A stretch of 64,000 bases of DNA, taken from the NCBI GenBank assembly GCA_020851795.1, contig JADZCA010000074.1, positions 1 to 64,000 on the forward strand, given 5' to 3'. The stretch is from Planctomycetota bacterium. Its GTDB lineage: Bacteria > Planctomycetota > PLA2 > JAEUHO01. Positions 52,781 to 61,891 of this stretch are shown here, piece by piece. Position numbers and translations under genes: made by a program. The notes beneath the pieces are model-generated. The model was given only the letters and a program-made list of their open reading frames with translations, made no database searches and was not told where the DNA came from. Within the stretch, counting starts at the first letter, position 1. Every line of letters starts with the position of its first letter.

Positions 52781-53962
52781 ATGCCCGCTCCCGTGTTCCT
52801 GGCCGGCGCCGTCCGCACCCCCATCGGCCGTTTCGGGGGCACGCTCGCCCCCCTCTCGGCCCCCGACCTCGGCGTGGCGGCGGCGAAGGCGGCGCTCGAG
52901 CGGGCCGGCGTGCCGGCGACGGCGGTGGACGAGACGATCTTCGGCCACGGCCGCCAGGCGGGGCAGGGCCCGGGGACGGGCCGCCAGGTGAGCGTGCGCG
53001 CGGGCGTGCCGGTCGAGGCGCCGGCCTACACCGTGAACATGGCGTGCGGCTCGTCGCTCAAGGCGGTGATGCTCGGTGCGGACGACGTGCAGGCCGGGCG
53101 GGCCGACGTGGTGCTCGCCGGCGGCATGGAGAGCATGTCGAACACGCCGTACTTCCTGCCGCGCGCGCGGTGGGGCTACCGGCTCGGCAACGACCAGGTC
53201 GTCGACGGCATGTACCGCGACGGGTTCCAGTGCCTCCTCGCCAACCAGCTGATGGGCGAGACGGCCGAGAACCTCGTGCCGATGTACCAGGTCACGCGCG
53301 CCGAGCAGGACGCGTACGCCGCGCGCAGCCAGCAGCGCTGCGAGGCGGCGCGCAAGCGCGGGCGCTTCGAGGCCGAGAAGGTCACCGTCGAGGTGGGCGG
53401 CAAGGGCGGCAGCAAGCCGTTCCGCGACGACGAGCACGCGCGCGACGGCGTCACGGCGGAGGCGCTCGCGTCGCTGCCGCCGGTGTTCTCCAAGACGGGC
53501 ACGGTGCACGCGGGCAACTCGTCGGGCATCACCGACGGCGGGAGCGCGGTCGTCGTGCTCTCCGAGAAGGCGGTCGAGCGCCACGGCGCGAGGCCCGTGG
53601 CGCGGCTGGTCGCGGCGACGCAGGCGGGCGTGGACCCGAAGGTGATGGGGCTGGGCCCGGTGCCCGCGGTGCGCAAGCTCCTCGCGCAGACCGGGCTGGC
53701 GGTGGACGACGTCGGGCTCTGGGAGCTCAACGAGGCGTTCGCGGCGCAGGTCATCGCGTGCAACCGCGAGCTGCGGATCCCCGAGGACCGGCTCAACGTG
53801 GACGGCGGCTCGATCGCGCTCGGGCACCCGATCGGCGCCACGGGCTGCCGGATCCTGACGACGCTGCTCCACTCGATGGCCGAGCGCGACGTGCGGCGCG
53901 GCGTCGCGACGCTCTGCATCAGCGGCGGCCTCGGGCTCGCCGTCCTCGTCGAGCGGGTCTGA
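52781..53962 (+). CDS. Acetyl-CoA C-acetyltransferase (thiolase II)
   Basis: A 393-residue thiolase. NMACGSSLKAVML contains the nucleophile Cys89. NEAFAAQV, GHPIGATG with His349 and CISGGLGLAV with Cys379 complete the active site; the last reads CISGG rather than the commoner CxGGG. Length and the AGGMESMSNTPYFLPRAR segment fit biosynthetic-type thiolases (AtoB/PhaA). ATG 52781 follows CGGAGGCCGCG. It condenses or cleaves acetoacetyl-CoA and could act with the 3-hydroxyacyl-CoA dehydrogenase, thioesterase and hydratase encoded 7-11 kb downstream, though they are not in one operon. Confidence 0.95.
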   Translation: MPAPVFLAGAVRTPIGRFGGTLAPLSAPDLGVAAAKAALERAGVPATAVDETIFGHGRQAGQGPGTGRQVSVRAGVPVEAPAYTVNMACGSSLKAVMLGADDVQAGRADVVLAGGMESMSNTPYFLPRARWGYRLGNDQVVDGMYRDGFQCLLANQLMGETAENLVPMYQVTRAEQDAYAARSQQRCEAARKRGRFEAEKVTVEVGGKGGSKPFRDDEHARDGVTAEALASLPPVFSKTGTVHAGNSSGITDGGSAVVVLSEKAVERHGARPVARLVAATQAGVDPKVMGLGPVPAVRKLLAQTGLAVDDVGLWELNEAFAAQVIACNRELRIPEDRLNVDGGSIALGHPIGATGCRILTTLLHSMAERDVRRGVATLCISGGLGLAVLVERV

Positions 53963-53993
53963 GCGTCGGGCCGCCGCGGCGGCGCCCCGACGC

Positions 53994-54623
53994 TCACATC
54001 TCTCCGATCGCGCGGCTCGCCAGCGCGAACAGGACGACGAGGAGCGTGAAGAGGCCCAGCCCGACCACGGCCACGGCCCAGACGCCGACCTCGAGCCACG
54101 CGAGCGGGCGGTCCGCCGGCACCCCGCGCGCGACCGCGTCGAGCTCGTCGATCGACGCATCGAGCGGCCCGCGCGCGGGGCGCGCCCCGTCGGTCGCGAC
54201 GACCCGGGTGTCGTCGCGGAGCCGGGCGAGCGCCTCGCGCAGCGCCGCGCGTCGAGGCCAGCGCGGCAGGCAGCCTCGGTGGGCGCAGATGCCGGAGAAC
54301 GCGAAAGCCGGCGACTCCGGGTCGCTCGTCAGGAAGCCGACGGCGCCGAACCGCTCGGGGCGGGACTCGATGCGCGCGCCGCACGCGTCGCAGGTCGGAG
54401 GCCACCCACGCTGCCCCGCCTCGACCTGACGCATCGCCGCCGTCCACCGTCGTCCCAGCGGGGTCTCCGTGAGGCAGCGCGCGTGGACGGTGGCCTCGTT
54501 GAGCGGCCAGAGCGGGCCCGACCGACCGTGACAGCGAAACGGGAGACGGAGGGGTCCCTCGTCGAGCAACGGCCCACCGCACAGGGCGCACGCATCCTCC
54601 GACCGGCGGGCGGGGGAGGTCAC
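53994..54623 (-). CDS. Cys-rich (zinc-ribbon-like) protein with C-terminal membrane helix
   Basis: A 209-residue protein. GTG 54623 is chosen because GGAGG stands 10 nt upstream; a longer frame using TTG at 54719 is less likely. Cys pairs occur in DACALCGGPLL, FRCHGRSG and then CDACGARIES, with ICAHRGCLPRWPRR later, suggesting two metal-binding knuckles. A Trp/Pro-rich middle and a charged helical part (LREALARLRDDTRVV) lead to one C-terminal transmembrane helix ([24 protein letters not shown]). No family recognised; it is tail-anchored rather than secreted. Convergent with the thiolase, 31 bp between stops. Confidence 0.7.
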   Translation of the reverse strand: MTSPARRSEDACALCGGPLLDEGPLRLPFRCHGRSGPLWPLNEATVHARCLTETPLGRRWTAAMRQVEAGQRGWPPTCDACGARIESRPERFGAVGFLTSDPESPAFAFSGICAHRGCLPRWPRRAALREALARLRDDTRVVATDGARPARGPLDASIDELDAVARGVPADRPLAWLEVGVWAVAVVGLGLFTLLVVLFALASRAIGEM

Positions 54624-54749
54624 GAGCCGCAGACCTCCGCGCTCGCCCCGTCCGCACGGCCCTCGGCGCGGACGGGAGGACGCGGCTCCGGCGCGATCGA
54701 CGCATACCGACCCGACCAAGTCATCGAAGGAGCTCGCGGGGACGCCCGC

Positions 54750-57700
54750 TCACGGGCTCGCCGTGGCGGTCCCGCGGCGGGGCGCGCCCGGCGCCGCCGC
54801 GCGCAGCACCGCGTCGATGCGGGCGAGGAGGTCAGCGCGGTCGAAGGGCTTCTGCACGAAGCCGTCGGGCGGCGCGCCGCGCAAGCGCGCCGCGGCGTCC
54901 TGCTGCGTGTAGCCGCTGGTCACGACGACGCGCACGTCCGGGCGCACCTCGCGCAGCGCACGCAACGTCTCCTCGCCGCTCATCCCGGGCATCGTCAGGT
55001 CGAGCACCACGAGCGCGACGTCGTCGGCGTGCGCGCGCAGGGCCGCGACGCCCTCGGCGCCGTCGGCCGCCTGCAGCACCCGGTGGCCCGCCCCCGCGAG
55101 CATCCGCGCCACCACCTCGCGCACCGCGTCGTCGTCGTCCACGACGAGGAGCAGCGCCGCACGGCCCGACGCCGCCACCGCGGGCGCGGACGACGACGGC
55201 GCGACCGGCGCCGTCCGCGCGCTCGGCGGCAGCACGATGCGGAACGTCGTGCCCCGGCCCGGGGCGCTGCGCACCCCCACCGCGCCGCCGTGGCCGCGCA
55301 CGATCCCGAGCAGGGCCGCGAGCCCGAGCCCGCGTCCCGTGAACTTCGTCGTGAAGAACGGCTCGAAGATCTTGCGCAGCGTCGCCTCGTCCATGCCCAC
55401 CCCGGTGTCCTCGACCTCGAGGACCACGTAGCGGCCGGCCTCGAGGTCGGCCCCGCCGTACGACGACGTGAGCCACGCGACGTCCACCTCGGCGACGCGC
55501 GTCCGTAGCGTGACCGTCCCGCCCACGTCGCCGAGCGCCTCGGCGGCGTTGGTGAGCAGGTTCATCACCACCTGCCGCAGCTGCGCCGCGTCGGCCTCGA
55601 CGGCGGGGAGCCCGTCGGCGAGGTCGAGCACGAGGCGCGCGCGACGGCCCACCGACACCTCGAGCAGCTTCGCCGTGTCGCGCACGAGCGCGCTCAGGTC
55701 GAGCGGCGCGACCACGAAGCGCCCCTTGCCGGCGTAGGCGAGGAGCTGGCTCGTCAGCTCGGCGGCCCGCTGGCCGGCGCGCTTGACGTCCTCGACGCGC
55801 CCCGCCGCGGGCGAGCCCGGCGGCAGCTGGAGCAGCGCGAGGTCGGCGTTGCCGAGCACGCCCATGAGGAGGTTGTTGAAGTCGTGGGCGATGCCGCCCG
55901 CGAGCACGCCGAGGCTCTCGAGGCGCTGCGCGTGCTGCAGCTGCTCGTCGAGCCGCCGACGCTCGGCCTCGGCGCGGCGCCGCTCGGTGATGTCTCGCTC
56001 GAGCGCGAGCACGAGGCGGCGCCCGCCCCACGCGATCTCGCGCATCGCGACCTCGACGGGGAACACGGTCCCGTCGGCGCGGCGGTGCGGGTCCTCGAAG
56101 ACGAGCGTCTCGCCGGCGCGGACGCGGCGGCGACGGTCGGCGACGTGCTCGGCCACGTCGGGCGCGGCGAGGTCGTCCACCGACCGTCCGAGCAGGTCGG
56201 CGACGGTGCGGCCGTGCATGCGCGCCGCCGCCTCGTTGGCGTGGACGATGCGCCCCGGCGAGCCGAGGTCGTCGTAGTCGAGCAGGAACAGGCCGTAGGG
56301 CAGCTCGGCCGACAGCACGCGGAACAGCTCCTCGCGCTCGCGCACCGCCTGCTCGGCGCGGCGGGCCTCCGTGACGTCGCGCAGCGCGACGACGACGCCT
56401 CGGCGGCCGCCGGCCTCGTCGGTGGTCGGCGCCCACCGCGGCCACACGACGCGCTCGCGCCCGCCCGCGCCGACGAGCACGACGGGGATCGCGGTCTCGG
56501 TGGCGGCCTCGGCGGCGAGCATCTCCTCGACGACGTCGGGGCGCGGCGCGCGGCCGCGCTCGTCCTCGAAGCGGAGCACGTCGGCGAGCGGCCGCCCGCG
56601 CGCGGCGTCCACGCGGACGCCGCACAGCGCCTCGGCCGTGCGGTTGAGGTAGTCCACGCGCCCGTCGGCGTCGGCGGTCAGCACCGCGTCGCCGATGCTG
56701 GCGAGCGTGACGTCGAGCCGCTCGGTCTGCGCCGCGAGGTCGGCCTCCGCACGGCGCCGCTCGGCGTTCTCGCGGCGCAGGTCCTCGACGGCGACGGAGA
56801 GCGCCGCCGTGCGCTCGGTGACCGCGCGTCGCACGGCCGCCTCGCGCCCCTGCGACGCGCGCACCGACATGGCGACGAGGGCCGTGAGCAGGAGGCCCGC
56901 CAGGGCCGCGAGCCCCGCCGGCCAGCGGGCGCGGCTGTCGAGGAACGCGGGGGCCGGCACGCACATCACGTCCCACGTCCGACCGCCGTAGGCGACGTCG
57001 GCGTCCGCGTGGAGCCCGGTGCGCAGCGCGGCGTGGTCCACGCGGGGCCCGCGCGGCGGGGCCTGTTCGTCGCGGTCGTCGGCGCCCAGCCGCGTCGGCA
57101 CGAACGCGACGAGCCGGGCGGGCGCGCGGTCGTCGAAGATGTAGACGTCGAGGCCGAGCGGCTCGAGCGGCAGCAGCGCGCTGGCGGCGAGCGCGCCGGG
57201 GTCGAAGAGGACGAACGCCCAGCCGGTCGTCGCCGCGCGCCGCTCCTCGACGGTGCCCCGGGGCTGGCCCCGCGCGTAGACGGCCTGCACCAGCACCGCG
57301 TCGGAGCCGCGCCCGTCCGCGAGCGGGCCGACGGGGAAGGACCGCCCGAGCAGCGCGACGCGCGGCTGGCTCGCGTCGCGGGACGCCTCGAGCGCGCGGA
57401 GGATCTCGGGCTCGGTGGCGAGGTCCCAGCCGAGCACCGCCGTGCCCCAGCCGGGGGCGGCGACGACCACGGGCGCGTGCTCCCTGCCGCGCGGCGCGGG
57501 GAGCCATCCGGCGACGGGGTCGTGGCGACGCAGCCCGAAGGTCGGCACGTCGGCCCGCCGCCGCTCGACCAGCGCCGCCACGCCCTCGTCGGTCACGCGG
57601 GGCGCCCAGCCGACGACGGCGTGCCCGGACTCGCGCCCGAGGAGCGAGGCGAGGAAGGCCGAGAGCTCCCCCCACGACGGGGTCGCCTGCGCGTCGAAGA

Positions 57701-57944
57701 AGCCCTGGGCCGTCGCGAGCATCGCGCCGTGCACGGAGAACGCGGCCTGCAGGGCGTGCGCGCGACGCGAGGCCCCGCGCTCGAAGGCCGTCTCGTGGCG
57801 CTGCGCCTCGCGCTGGTCGATCAAGACCCACGCGACCCCCGTCAGCGCGAGGCCGACGATCCCCGCGAGGATCCAGCTCGCCCGCCGGGCGCGCGAGGGG
57901 GCCGCCGGGTTCGCCGGCGCGGCGTGGGGAGGGGCGGCGGCCAC
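54750..57944 (-). CDS. CHASE-PAS-PAS hybrid histidine kinase
   Basis: A 1064-residue membrane sensor. One helix lies near 24-42 (ILAGIVGLALTGVAWVLI). A CHASE-type periplasmic domain (~60-345: ...SGHAVVGWAPRV, LGLDVYIFDD) and a second helix (~352-372) follow. Two PAS domains cover ~420-545 and ~560-680 (ADGRVDYLNRTAEALCG; GRIVHANEAAARMHG, ending FPVEVAMREI). The kinase core has GGIAHDFNNLLMG with His687, an N-box MNLLTNAAEALGD and a G-box VEDTGVGMDE, then GRGLGLAALLGIVRGHGG. A receiver domain with Asp982 (VVLDLTMPGMSG) closes it. Output partners are not in the window. GTG 57944. Confidence 0.95.
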   Translation of the reverse strand: MAAAPPHAAPANPAAPSRARRASWILAGIVGLALTGVAWVLIDQREAQRHETAFERGASRRAHALQAAFSVHGAMLATAQGFFDAQATPSWGELSAFLASLLGRESGHAVVGWAPRVTDEGVAALVERRRADVPTFGLRRHDPVAGWLPAPRGREHAPVVVAAPGWGTAVLGWDLATEPEILRALEASRDASQPRVALLGRSFPVGPLADGRGSDAVLVQAVYARGQPRGTVEERRAATTGWAFVLFDPGALAASALLPLEPLGLDVYIFDDRAPARLVAFVPTRLGADDRDEQAPPRGPRVDHAALRTGLHADADVAYGGRTWDVMCVPAPAFLDSRARWPAGLAALAGLLLTALVAMSVRASQGREAAVRRAVTERTAALSVAVEDLRRENAERRRAEADLAAQTERLDVTLASIGDAVLTADADGRVDYLNRTAEALCGVRVDAARGRPLADVLRFEDERGRAPRPDVVEEMLAAEAATETAIPVVLVGAGGRERVVWPRWAPTTDEAGGRRGVVVALRDVTEARRAEQAVREREELFRVLSAELPYGLFLLDYDDLGSPGRIVHANEAAARMHGRTVADLLGRSVDDLAAPDVAEHVADRRRRVRAGETLVFEDPHRRADGTVFPVEVAMREIAWGGRRLVLALERDITERRRAEAERRRLDEQLQHAQRLESLGVLAGGIAHDFNNLLMGVLGNADLALLQLPPGSPAAGRVEDVKRAGQRAAELTSQLLAYAGKGRFVVAPLDLSALVRDTAKLLEVSVGRRARLVLDLADGLPAVEADAAQLRQVVMNLLTNAAEALGDVGGTVTLRTRVAEVDVAWLTSSYGGADLEAGRYVVLEVEDTGVGMDEATLRKIFEPFFTTKFTGRGLGLAALLGIVRGHGGAVGVRSAPGRGTTFRIVLPPSARTAPVAPSSSAPAVAASGRAALLLVVDDDDAVREVVARMLAGAGHRVLQAADGAEGVAALRAHADDVALVVLDLTMPGMSGEETLRALREVRPDVRVVVTSGYTQQDAAARLRGAPPDGFVQKPFDRADLLARIDAVLRAAAPGAPRRGTATASP

Positions 57945-58061
57945 GGGGTCCCCCTAGTGTGGCCCCGCCCGGGGGCGTGCGCCACCGCGGGCGGAGAGGC
58001 GCGAGGGACCGCGCGGACGCGCCTCCTCCGGCCGGACGCGCTCGCCGACGCGGAAGACGAC

Positions 58062-58096
58062 CGCACCCCGCCCGCGGTCGCCGCGAGCGGGGTGCG
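58062..58096 (-). terminator. Stem-loop downstream of the TPR gene
   Basis: cgcaccccgc (58062-58071) pairs perfectly with gcggggtgcg (58087-58096) around a 15-nt loop. It begins 29 nt past the minus-strand stop at 58125 and lies before the kinase gene's start, a typical intrinsic-terminator position. No T-run follows. Confidence 0.6.
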
Positions 58097-58124
58097 TGAG
58101 GGGCGGAGACCTACGGTCGGCGGG

Positions 58125-59228
58125 TCAGTACCCGCCCATGTCGCCGCCGGTGGCGGGGTACTTCTTCTCGAGCTCCGCCCAGCGCGGGTCGGCCTTGAGG
58201 TTCTCGAAGTCGGCGTCCTGGCGCCAGCCGTTGCCGATCCCCTCGACCGGCGACTTCGCGTTCGCCTCGAGCGTCGCGGTGAGCTCCTTGAACGCGCTGT
58301 CGAGGTCCTTGAGGCGCCCGTACGAGCACGCGAGGTTGTAGCGCGCCACGATCCCCGTGCGCGGCTCGTCGAACGGGAGCCCGACGGCCTCCTTGAGCAC
58401 GTCGCGGGCTTCCTCGTCGGCCTTCGTCGTCTTGACGTAGAGGAGCGTCAGCCCGAGCTCACCCAGCGTGGACGCGCGCTCGCCGGGCGTGAGGCCGCCC
58501 GTCGCCTCCTTGCTGACCGACAGCTTCATCATGTCGATCGCCTTCTTGAGCATCGCGGGCGCGTCCTCGCCCTGGTGCTGCGCCGCCTGGATCGCCTCGC
58601 CGGACATCATGCGGCCGATCACGCTGTTGGCGCCCGCCGACTTCGGGTCGATCGCGATCGCCGTCTTCGCCATCAGCACCGCGCGCGGGCCGTTGCGGGC
58701 CTCGAGCGCGCTCGTCGCCTTCACCGCGAGCATCTTCGCGGCCCACGACGACTGCAGCGCGACGGCCTTCTCGCGCAGCGCCTCGGGCGCCGCGACGACG
58801 AGGAGGCGGGTCGGGGCGCCCATCGCGCGGAACGCCCATCCCTTGCCCGCCGCGGCGTCCTTCAGCGCGATCGAGAACGCGTCGGCGCGCTCGTCGAGGT
58901 CGATGAGCGCGAACACCGCCTTGCCCTCGGCCGCGGTCGCGCTGCGCGTGACGAAGTGGAGCTTGTCGGCGGCGGCGCCCTTCTCCTTGGCGAGCGCGAG
59001 CACGGCGTCCTTGAGCGCGTTCTCGTCGGCGGCGCCGTCGGCGCTCTTGAGCAGCGTCCAGCCCTCGGGCATCCCGCCCTCGGCCAACGCCATGTCGTAG
59101 GCGGAGTGCTCGGCGGGCATCTCCTCCTCGCCCTCGGCGCGCGCGACGGGCGCGGCGACGACGGCGGCACAGACGGCGAACGACGCGAAGGCCGCGACGA
59201 GCGCGCGGCGGGACAGTCCGAGACCCAT
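58125..59228 (-). CDS. Secreted TPR-like protein
   Basis: A 367-residue protein with a signal peptide (MGLGLSRRALVAAFASFAVCAAVVAAPVARA). The mid-region (~50-170) is alpha/beta and unassigned. A helical TPR-like part follows, with repeats such as AVLMAKTAIAIDPKSAGANSVI, AMLKKAIDMMKLSVSKEA, IVARYNLACSYGRLKDLDSAFKEL and a final DADFENLKADPRWAELEKKYP. That last block is the typical closing signature of TPR/'thioredoxin-associated' proteins in planctomycetes. ATG 59228 follows GGAGGGAG. Likely periplasmic; function unknown. Confidence 0.87.
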   Translation of the reverse strand: MGLGLSRRALVAAFASFAVCAAVVAAPVARAEGEEEMPAEHSAYDMALAEGGMPEGWTLLKSADGAADENALKDAVLALAKEKGAAADKLHFVTRSATAAEGKAVFALIDLDERADAFSIALKDAAAGKGWAFRAMGAPTRLLVVAAPEALREKAVALQSSWAAKMLAVKATSALEARNGPRAVLMAKTAIAIDPKSAGANSVIGRMMSGEAIQAAQHQGEDAPAMLKKAIDMMKLSVSKEATGGLTPGERASTLGELGLTLLYVKTTKADEEARDVLKEAVGLPFDEPRTGIVARYNLACSYGRLKDLDSAFKELTATLEANAKSPVEGIGNGWRQDADFENLKADPRWAELEKKYPATGGDMGGY

Positions 59229-59485
59229 GGGCGACTCCCTCCGAGGACAGGACTGCGAACGCTACCCGAAGTCGCACGCCCCGGCGGTCCCCGGGCGGAC
59301 CGGGGAACCCGGGGGCGGCGCGCGACGGAGTGCCGCGGGCACGGCGCCCGGGCTTCCGGGGGGCCCCGGGACCCGCGCCGTCGCCGCGACCGCACCGGGG
59401 CCGGAGGCGGGCGCATGCGACCCCGCCCGACGTACGGCCCGCCGGCGCGCACGCGACGGGTCGATCGGCGCGGCGCCGCGCGGCG

Positions 59486-60346
59486 TCAGCGCCGCGGGAA
59501 CAGGCGCAGGGCGTTGCCGCCGACGATGCGCTCGACGAGGTCCCGCGCGAGCGGCAGCGCGCGCAGCCCGGCGAGGTTCTTCGCCACCGACGGGACGCCC
59601 GGGCTGGGCCAGTCGGTGCCGAACATCACGCGGTCGCCGATCTCCTCGAGGCGCGGGAACCACTCGAGCACGCGCGCGGGCGGGATGCCCGAGAGGTCGA
59701 GGTGGAAGCGCGGGAAGCGGCGCAGGAGGAAGAACGCCTCCTCGGTCCAGAAGGGACGCCCGCCGTGGGCGATGACCACGTCGAGGTCGGGGAAGTCCAC
59801 GCCGACGTCCTCGAGCTGCAGCGGGTCGCCGTGCTTGCTGCGCGCGCCGCGGAAGATGCTCGTGCCCGTGTGGAACATCACCGGGATCCCGCGCGCCTGC
59901 GCCACCTCGTAGAGGTCGCGCAGCGCGGGGAACGCCCCGAGGTAGTCGTTGGGCGAGACGAGCATGTGCGGCCCGTGCACCTTGAAGAGGCGCGCGCCGC
60001 CGTCGGCGAGCCGCTCGGCGCGCCCGCGCACGTCCGGCTCGAAGCGCGGGTTGACGCCCACGCACGGCAGCAGCCGCTCGCGGTGCCCCTGCGTGTAGCG
60101 GAGCACCCACTCGTTGGTCGCCGTCGAGAAGCCCATCACGTCGGGCGACTCGTAGTTGATGAGCACCGCGCGCTCGACGCCCTCGCGGTCGAGGTGGGCG
60201 AGCAGCGCGCCCGGGTCGTCGAAGCAGCGGCGGATCGTGTCGAGGTCGTCGCGCCCGCGGCGCATCGCCTCGAGCACCGCGGGACGGATCATCTCCCACG
60301 GCTGGACGTGGACGTGGACGTCGGTGACCGGCGCGGCCGCGGTCAC
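59486..60346 (-). CDS. Amidohydrolase 2-family metal-dependent hydrolase
   Basis: A 286-residue TIM-barrel hydrolase of the Amidohydro_2 family. The metal site begins VTDVHVHVQPWEM, followed by LFKVHGPHM, IPVMFHTGTSIF and DVVIAHGGRPFWTEEAF. The closing FHLDLSGIPPARVL and RVMFGTDWPSPG carry the last catalytic Asp. Members act as decarboxylases or hydrolases on aromatic or carboxylic substrates. GTG 60346 overlaps the stop of the 3-hydroxyacyl-CoA dehydrogenase (GTGA), so the two are co-translated; the substrate is likely linked to acyl-CoA metabolism, by inference. Confidence 0.93.
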   Translation of the reverse strand: MTAAAPVTDVHVHVQPWEMIRPAVLEAMRRGRDDLDTIRRCFDDPGALLAHLDREGVERAVLINYESPDVMGFSTATNEWVLRYTQGHRERLLPCVGVNPRFEPDVRGRAERLADGGARLFKVHGPHMLVSPNDYLGAFPALRDLYEVAQARGIPVMFHTGTSIFRGARSKHGDPLQLEDVGVDFPDLDVVIAHGGRPFWTEEAFFLLRRFPRFHLDLSGIPPARVLEWFPRLEEIGDRVMFGTDWPSPGVPSVAKNLAGLRALPLARDLVERIVGGNALRLFPRR

Positions 60347-61206
60347 TTCTTGGCGGCCCAGTCGTAGAAGCCGCGGCCCGACTTCTGCCCGAGGCGTCCC
60401 TCCGCGACCATGCGCCGCAGCAGCTCGGGCGGGCGGAAGCGGCCGCCGGGCAGCGTGCGGTCGAGGTACTCGGCGATGCCGAGGCGCACGTCGAGGCCGA
60501 CGAGGTCGGTGGTGCGCAGGGGCCCCATCGCGTGGCCGTAGCCGAGCTCCATCGCGGTGTCGATGTCCTGCGGCGACGCGACGCCCTCCTCGACCATGCG
60601 GATCGCCTCGAGGCCGAGCGCGATGCCGAGGCGGCTCGTGGCGAAGCCGGGCGAGTCCTTGACGACCACGCACGTCTTGCCCATGCGGCGGCCGACCTCG
60701 AGCACGGTGTCGAGGGCGTCCTGCGAGGTGACGTCGGTGCGGACGACCTCGAGCAGCGGCTTGAGGTGCACCGGGTTGAAGAAGTGCATCCCGACGACGC
60801 GCGCGGGCCGCCCGGACGCCTCGGCGATCTCCTGGACGGAGAGCGACGACGTGTTGCTCGCGAGCACGGCGTGGGCGGGCGCGACCGCGGCGACGTCGCC
60901 GAAGATGCGCCGCTTGAGCTCCATGCGCTCGGGCGCGGCCTCGACGACGAGGTCGGCGGTGGCGGCGGCGGCGCGCAGGTCGGTGCTCGTGCGCAGGCGC
61001 GCGAGCGTCGCGTCGCGGTCGGCCGGGGCGACCTTGCCCTTCTCGACGCCCTTGTCGAGGTTGCCGCGCACGCGCGCGAGCCCCGCGGCGACGGCCTTCT
61101 CGTCCACGTCGTACATCGTGACCGACCAGCCCGACTGCGCGGCGACCTGGGCGATGCCGTGGCCCATGGTGCCGGCGCCGACGACGAGGACCTCGCGGAT
61201 GTCCAT
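60343..61206 (-). CDS. 3-hydroxyacyl-CoA (3-hydroxybutyryl-CoA) dehydrogenase
   Basis: A 287-residue enzyme oxidising 3-hydroxyacyl-CoA with NAD. ATG 61206 gives MDIREVLVVGAGTMGHGIAQV, the Rossmann GxGxxGxG site, after CCCGGAGC. NTSSLSVQEIA, VGMHFFNPVHLKPLLEVV (catalytic His) and KDSPGFATSRL follow, with GPLRTTDLVGLDV in the C-terminal domain. Length is that of the short, monofunctional FadB-like/Hbd type. It precedes the amidohydrolase with a 4-bp overlap and may work with the thiolase at 52.8 kb and the hydratase at the right edge. Confidence 0.95.
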   Translation of the reverse strand: MDIREVLVVGAGTMGHGIAQVAAQSGWSVTMYDVDEKAVAAGLARVRGNLDKGVEKGKVAPADRDATLARLRTSTDLRAAAATADLVVEAAPERMELKRRIFGDVAAVAPAHAVLASNTSSLSVQEIAEASGRPARVVGMHFFNPVHLKPLLEVVRTDVTSQDALDTVLEVGRRMGKTCVVVKDSPGFATSRLGIALGLEAIRMVEEGVASPQDIDTAMELGYGHAMGPLRTTDLVGLDVRLGIAEYLDRTLPGGRFRPPELLRRMVAEGRLGQKSGRGFYDWAAKK

Positions 61207-61346
61207 GGCTCGCGCTCCGGGGACGGGGGAGGCGGGAGCGTACGGGGCGCCGCGCCCGCGCGCCATCGCCCGCGGGGGCGGGGACGCGGGCGGCTCGCGG
61301 GCGGGCCCCGCTTCCCTCGTGGCGCGGCCGCGGCGACGATGCCGCG

Positions 61347-61772
61347 ATGCCGCCGCACGTCGTCGAGGTGCCCGTCCGGTTCGGGGACGTGGACCAGGCC
61401 CGGATCGTCTACTACCCCAACCTGTTCCACTACGGCCACGTCGCGATGGAGCAGACGTTCGCCGACGTGCTGGGCGTCACGTACCCCGACCTGCTCCTGA
61501 AGCGCCGCCGCGGGTTCCCCGCGGTGCGCATCGAGACGGACTTCCTCGAGACGGTGGGCTACGCCGACGTGCTGCGCGTGGCCGTCTCGGTGCTCAAGGT
61601 CGGCACGACGAGCGTCACCTGGCGCTTCGAGGGCGCGCGCGCCGACGGCACGGTCTGCTTCCGCACCACGGTGACGACGGTGTGCGTGGACATGACCACG
61701 TTCCGTCCCGTGCCGGTGCCCGACGACCTGCGCCCGCGCCTGCTCGCGCTCGCCGCGGCGGCGAGCGCGTAG
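61347..61772 (+). CDS. Hotdog-fold acyl-CoA thioesterase (4HBT/YbgC-like)
   Basis: A 141-residue hotdog protein. The active-site strand-loop reads VPVRFGDVDQARIVYYPNLFHYGHVAMEQTF, with the catalytic Asp at position 16 (VDQARIVYYPN) as in 4-hydroxybenzoyl-CoA thioesterase and YbgC. VRIETDFLETVGYADVLRVAVSVLKVG and TVCFRTTVTTVCVDMTT complete the fold. It hydrolyses acyl-CoA or aroyl-CoA esters; the exact substrate is unknown. ATG 61347 is divergent from the dehydrogenase gene, consistent with a shared acyl-CoA role. Confidence 0.93.
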   Translation: MPPHVVEVPVRFGDVDQARIVYYPNLFHYGHVAMEQTFADVLGVTYPDLLLKRRRGFPAVRIETDFLETVGYADVLRVAVSVLKVGTTSVTWRFEGARADGTVCFRTTVTTVCVDMTTFRPVPVPDDLRPRLLALAAAASA

Positions 61773-61891
61773 CCCGCCGAGCTCACGCGCCGACGAGGTC
61801 GGGGCCGGGCCGGGACGCCGCGTGCTCGGCAAGCGCGGCGGACGCGGAGCGCGGGCCCCGCGGGTCCGCCGCCGCGGCGCGAACGCCGACG

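Noticed and set aside
54624..54719. TTG start extending the Cys-rich protein by 32 residues
   Set aside because: Extra residues are Arg/Gly-rich and a better ribosome site precedes GTG 54623.
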